Assembly: GCF_048771995.1 (NCBI RefSeq)
Contig: NC_133050.1
Span: 5,468,501-5,532,500, forward strand
Reading direction: 5' to 3'
Length of the DNA: 64,000 bases
DNA from: Taeniopygia guttata
Taxonomy: Eukaryota; Chordata; Aves; Passeriformes; Estrildidae
The notes below the pieces were generated by a model, which was given only the letters and a program-made list of their open reading frames with translations, was not told where the DNA came from and ran no database searches. The position numbers and the translations under genes were made by a program. This document shows positions 61,342 through 64,000 of this stretch, one piece after another. Every line of letters begins with the position of its first letter. Position 1 is the stretch's first letter.

Positions 61342-63227
61342 ATGAGCGGCGCGGAGCCGCCGGGCCGCGGGATGCTGTTCGCCGAGACGCAGCTGAGGCG
61401 GCACGGCTGGCGCCGAGGTGGGGCGGGCGGGGGTCCCCGGGCTGTCCGTCCCACCCTGAGCGCCCCCGGTGCCCCCCAACCCCGGCTGACCCCGGACTCC
61501 GATCCCCAAGCCCCCAAGCCCCATCTTCCCCAGCTGCCCCAAGCCCCGGGACCCTCCATCCCCCGGTGCCCCCGGTCCCCACCCCAGACTCGGTGGTCCC
61601 CCCGCTCCCCCCGGAGCTCTCCCCACCCTCGGTGCGGCCGTGCGGGGTGAGTGACGGGCTCGTTGTGTGCAGGGCAGGGGCTGGGCCGGCGGCAGGACGG
61701 CATCGCCGAGGCCATCCGGGTGAAGGTGAAGTGCGACACGGCGGGGGTGAGTCCCGGTCCCCGGCCAGCCCCGGCCCGGTGCCCGGTGCAGCATCCCGGC
61801 AGCTCCTCTGCACCCCGCAGGTGGGACACGACGCGGCCGAGCCCTTCACCTTCCACTGGTGGGACCACGTCTTCAACCAGGCGGCTGCCAACATCGCTGT
61901 GGAGGCTGGGCAGGTTGGAGGGCTGGGGGTGGGACGGGGATGGGGTTCCTTCGGTGACTCCTGTACTGCCACCGTGGTGGAGAGGTGCTGCTGGAGGGGC
62001 AAAGCCCCTTGGATGGAGCATTTCCAAGCCCTTTTCTCGCCAGGATGGCATCTCTGTGAAGGCGCTTTCTGAGCAGGGAGGCAGCATCAGCAATAAGAAG
62101 CCACGCAAGGCTGGCAGCAGTGGGAACCTGCTGTACGGCCGCTTCGTGAAGGTGACTGGCCCCAGAGCCTGGGGACTGCACGGCCCCCAGAGCCCCGTTT
62201 TCTTTGTCCCCCTTGGTCACAGTCCCTGTGTCTCTGTGCTGCAGTCCGCCACGCTCACAGCCTGTGGGGAGGAGTCTGTGACAGCGCCCAGCAGTGAGGA
62301 GGAGGAGGAGAAGCTGGACCTCTCTTCGGTCAGGAGGTGAGGCTGGGCCCCATCCCTTGGCAGAGGGACAAGGACTGATGGGGACAGCCCTGCTCCAGGC
62401 CGTGTTCCCCGCGCAGCTGCTGGGGTGACACGTCTTGTCTGTGTCCCACAGGCTGACAGACGAGGAGCTGGTGCAGGCGTGCGGGGGCCGCACGGCACAC
62501 AAGTGAGTGGCTGGGGGTCAGCTGGCCGGGCTGCCCCTCCTCGCAGGGCTGTTGAGCAGGTGGGCTGGGGCACACCTTCCCCACTGCAGAGGTGCCAGTC
62601 CTTGCTGCCCGTGGTCGTTGCAGGGGTGCCCGTCACGGCCTGACCATGAGTGCCAAGCTGGCGCGCCTGGAGGAGCAGGAACGAGCCTTCCTGGCCACGT
62701 ACCGGCAACGGGAGCAGCAGCAGGAGCCCCCGGGGAGCAGCCATGGCAAAAAGAAGAAGAGGAAACAGTCCAGGGATGGAGCCAACCCCGAGGAACCAAC
62801 CAGAGAACAGGAGGAGGTGCTGGAAGAAGAAAAGGTTGTGAAGAGGAAGAAAAAGAAGCGGGGGCCAAGCAGAGAAGAGGAGCTGACAGGAGAGGAAGAG
62901 GTCATGAGGAAGAAGAAGAAGAAGAAGAAGAAGAAAGTGATCACAGAGCCATGGGGAGAAGAGGTATCAGGAGAGGAGGGGAAGGTCATGAAGAGCAGGA
63001 AGAAGCCAGAACTAAGCACAGAAGAGGAGGTGGTAGAAGAGGAGGGGAAGGCTGCAAAGAGGAGAAAGAAGAAAAAGAAGAAGAAGGAAGAGAAGGACCA
63101 GGAAGAGCAGGACAAAGAGGAGACAGCTGAAACAGATGTACCTCTACAAGAGACGGATGAGCGAAACTTGGGACACAGCCCTACAAAGAAGAGGAAGAAG
63201 AAGAAGAGGAAGAGGGAGCCAGAGTGA
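61342..63227 (+). CDS. GPATCH4: GPATCH4, G-patch domain nucleolar protein (7 coding exons)
   Basis: Coding exons are 61,342-61,417, 61,673-61,746, 61,821-61,913, 62,044-62,151, 62,245-62,336, 62,452-62,502 and 62,624-63,227, giving 365 residues (human about 446). The G-patch (about 10-55) reads GMLFAETQLRRHGW then GQGLGRRQDGIAEAIRVK, with conserved glycines. HWWDHVFNQAAANI, NLLYGRFVK, LTDEELVQACGGRTAHK and LTMSAKLARLEEQE follow as in human. The last 150 residues alternate poly-Lys/Arg and Glu blocks, with a (AAG)n-coded run of nine lysines near 62,911. G-patch proteins activate DEAH helicases; GPATCH4 has been linked to DHX15 and nucleolar RNA processing. The start was chosen as the first ATG in frame with the G-patch; an upstream ATG (60,729) opens only a 30-codon frame. 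The shorter tail compared with human reflects fewer repeats. Confidence 0.95.
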
Positions 63228-63552
63228 GAAGTGCCTTGGCTGCCATACTGTGCAGCTGCCAGTCCCACCTGGCTGTAAGGGTCCTGATCCCGGTGCTGGT
63301 GGTTGCCATGGGGTTCTCTGAGCTTGTTCCACATGGAGCCCAGCACTGTGGCCCAGCTGCCTGTGGATGCTGGGCTAAGAAAAGTTGGTCTGGAGCTGGA
63401 TCAAGCTTTACTTCACCACCTGAACCTTCAGGAATGACCCTGGTTTCCCCCAGGCCCTTAGGCAGGGACCCATTTGCTATGGGCCTGCCACAGAAGGACA
63501 TGAGGACACACCCTGCAGAGTACTGAAGTATTTTTTCAAGGGCATGAATAAA
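63228..63552 (+). other. GPATCH4: GPATCH4 3' UTR
   Basis: About 320 bp of non-coding sequence from the TGA stop to AATAAA at 63,547-63,552. No repeat or other signal is visible. Confidence 0.7.
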
Positions 63553-63560
63553 TCTTTATT
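63547..63560. terminator. Back-to-back poly(A) signals of GPATCH4 (+) and NAXE (-)
   Basis: AATAAA on the + strand (63,547-63,552) is followed two bases later by TTTATT (63,555-63,560), which is AATAAA on the minus strand. The two convergent genes therefore have overlapping 3' ends: each transcript should run a short way into the other's 3' UTR. Confidence 0.8.
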
Positions 63561-63833
63561 GTAATCAGATTATCCCAAAGTGTGAGTGACACCGTGAGTG
63601 GCAGAACCCCAGGTCACCTTTACACCTGCAGCACTTGGATTAGGCAGCAGCCCCAAAGAGAGCTCTCCCAGCAGCCCCTCACCACTCCCACATCTAAGCT
63701 CTTCCATCCTGCTGGCTCACACCGAAGCCCAGTGAGGTGCTGAGCACCCTCCCAGCAGAGGCTTGTGCAGGATTTGGCCCTGGTGTGCAGTGCTGAAGCT
63801 GAGCCTGGCCCCCCAGCCCCTCTGGCCCCAGCT

Positions 63834-64000
63834 CTAGGTCAGCTGCAGGACGCAGTCTGTGCCGGGGTACGCTGGCAGGTTCAGAGCGTATTTCTCCTGC
63901 AGCGCAGGGGGCACAAACCTGCCCCCAAGGAAGTGGTAACGGCCGGTGAAATGCATCGCTGCCTTCTTGGGCGCCGTCAGGGAGATGAGCATGTCAGGCT
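63834..64000 (-). CDS. NAXE: NAXE (NAD(P)HX epimerase, APOA1BP), last exon, partial
   Basis: The minus strand encodes the C-terminal 55 residues, [17 protein letters not shown] ... [19 protein letters not shown] ... [15 protein letters not shown], then TAG at 63,836-63,834, closely matching the human NAXE end (PPYPGTECVYRLQ). NAXE epimerises damaged R-NADHX or R-NADPHX so that the dehydratase NAXD can repair it; it also binds APOA1. It converges on GPATCH4, as in human. The rest of the gene lies beyond the right edge, so completeness cannot be judged. The minus-strand 3' UTR would be 63,833-63,555. Confidence 0.95.
   Translation of the reverse strand, partial: PDMLISLTAPKKAAMHFTGRYHFLGGRFVPPALQEKYALNLPAYPGTDCVLQLT

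Overview
The window looks like bird nuclear DNA. It holds short intron-split vertebrate genes, several truncated CR1 LINE 3' ends, strong CpG islands and an unusually high load of GC-rich minisatellites. The gene set (MEX3A, RAB25, LAMTOR2, UBQLN4, GPATCH4, NAXE) corresponds to human 1q22-q23.1. In birds I would expect this on a small GC-rich microchromosome (equivalent of chicken chromosome 25). That placement is inferred from gene content and base composition, not proven by the sequence.

Layout: 1-7,380 is intergenic with two CR1 fragments and a degenerate minisatellite. 7,380-19,832 is MEX3A (+): a CpG-island promoter, two coding exons and a 10.4-kb intron with its own internal CpG island. 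From 19,833 to about 23,700, possibly to 31,400, lies a very long AT-rich MEX3A 3' UTR, interrupted by a 21-bp minisatellite. On the minus strand follow two tandem Rab11-subfamily GTPases, an unnamed RAB11-like gene (38,637-33,585) and RAB25 (43,018-40,542), separated by a G-rich minisatellite. LAMTOR2 (-) and UBQLN4 (+) are divergent from a shared CpG-island promoter containing a ZNF143/THAP11-type site. GPATCH4 (+) follows, its start codon preceded by a 10-bp/palindrome tandem array. It converges on the 3' end of NAXE (-), cut by the window edge, with abutting poly(A) signals.

The genes do not form one pathway: an RNA-binding/RING protein (MEX3A), recycling-endosome Rabs, a late-endosome/lysosome mTORC1 scaffold subunit (LAMTOR2), a proteasome shuttle (UBQLN4), a nucleolar G-patch protein (GPATCH4) and an NAD(P)HX epimerase (NAXE). 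Exon boundaries given below were read by hand from reading frame, GT/AG sites and similarity to remembered family sequences. No retroviral or other virus-derived element was recognised. The observations most worth following are the helically phased p53-half-site/HRE-like minisatellite, the palindromic array in the GPATCH4 leader, the G-quadruplex array between the two Rab genes, the retained RAB11-like gene, and a 27-bp RNA hairpin in the MEX3A 3' UTR.
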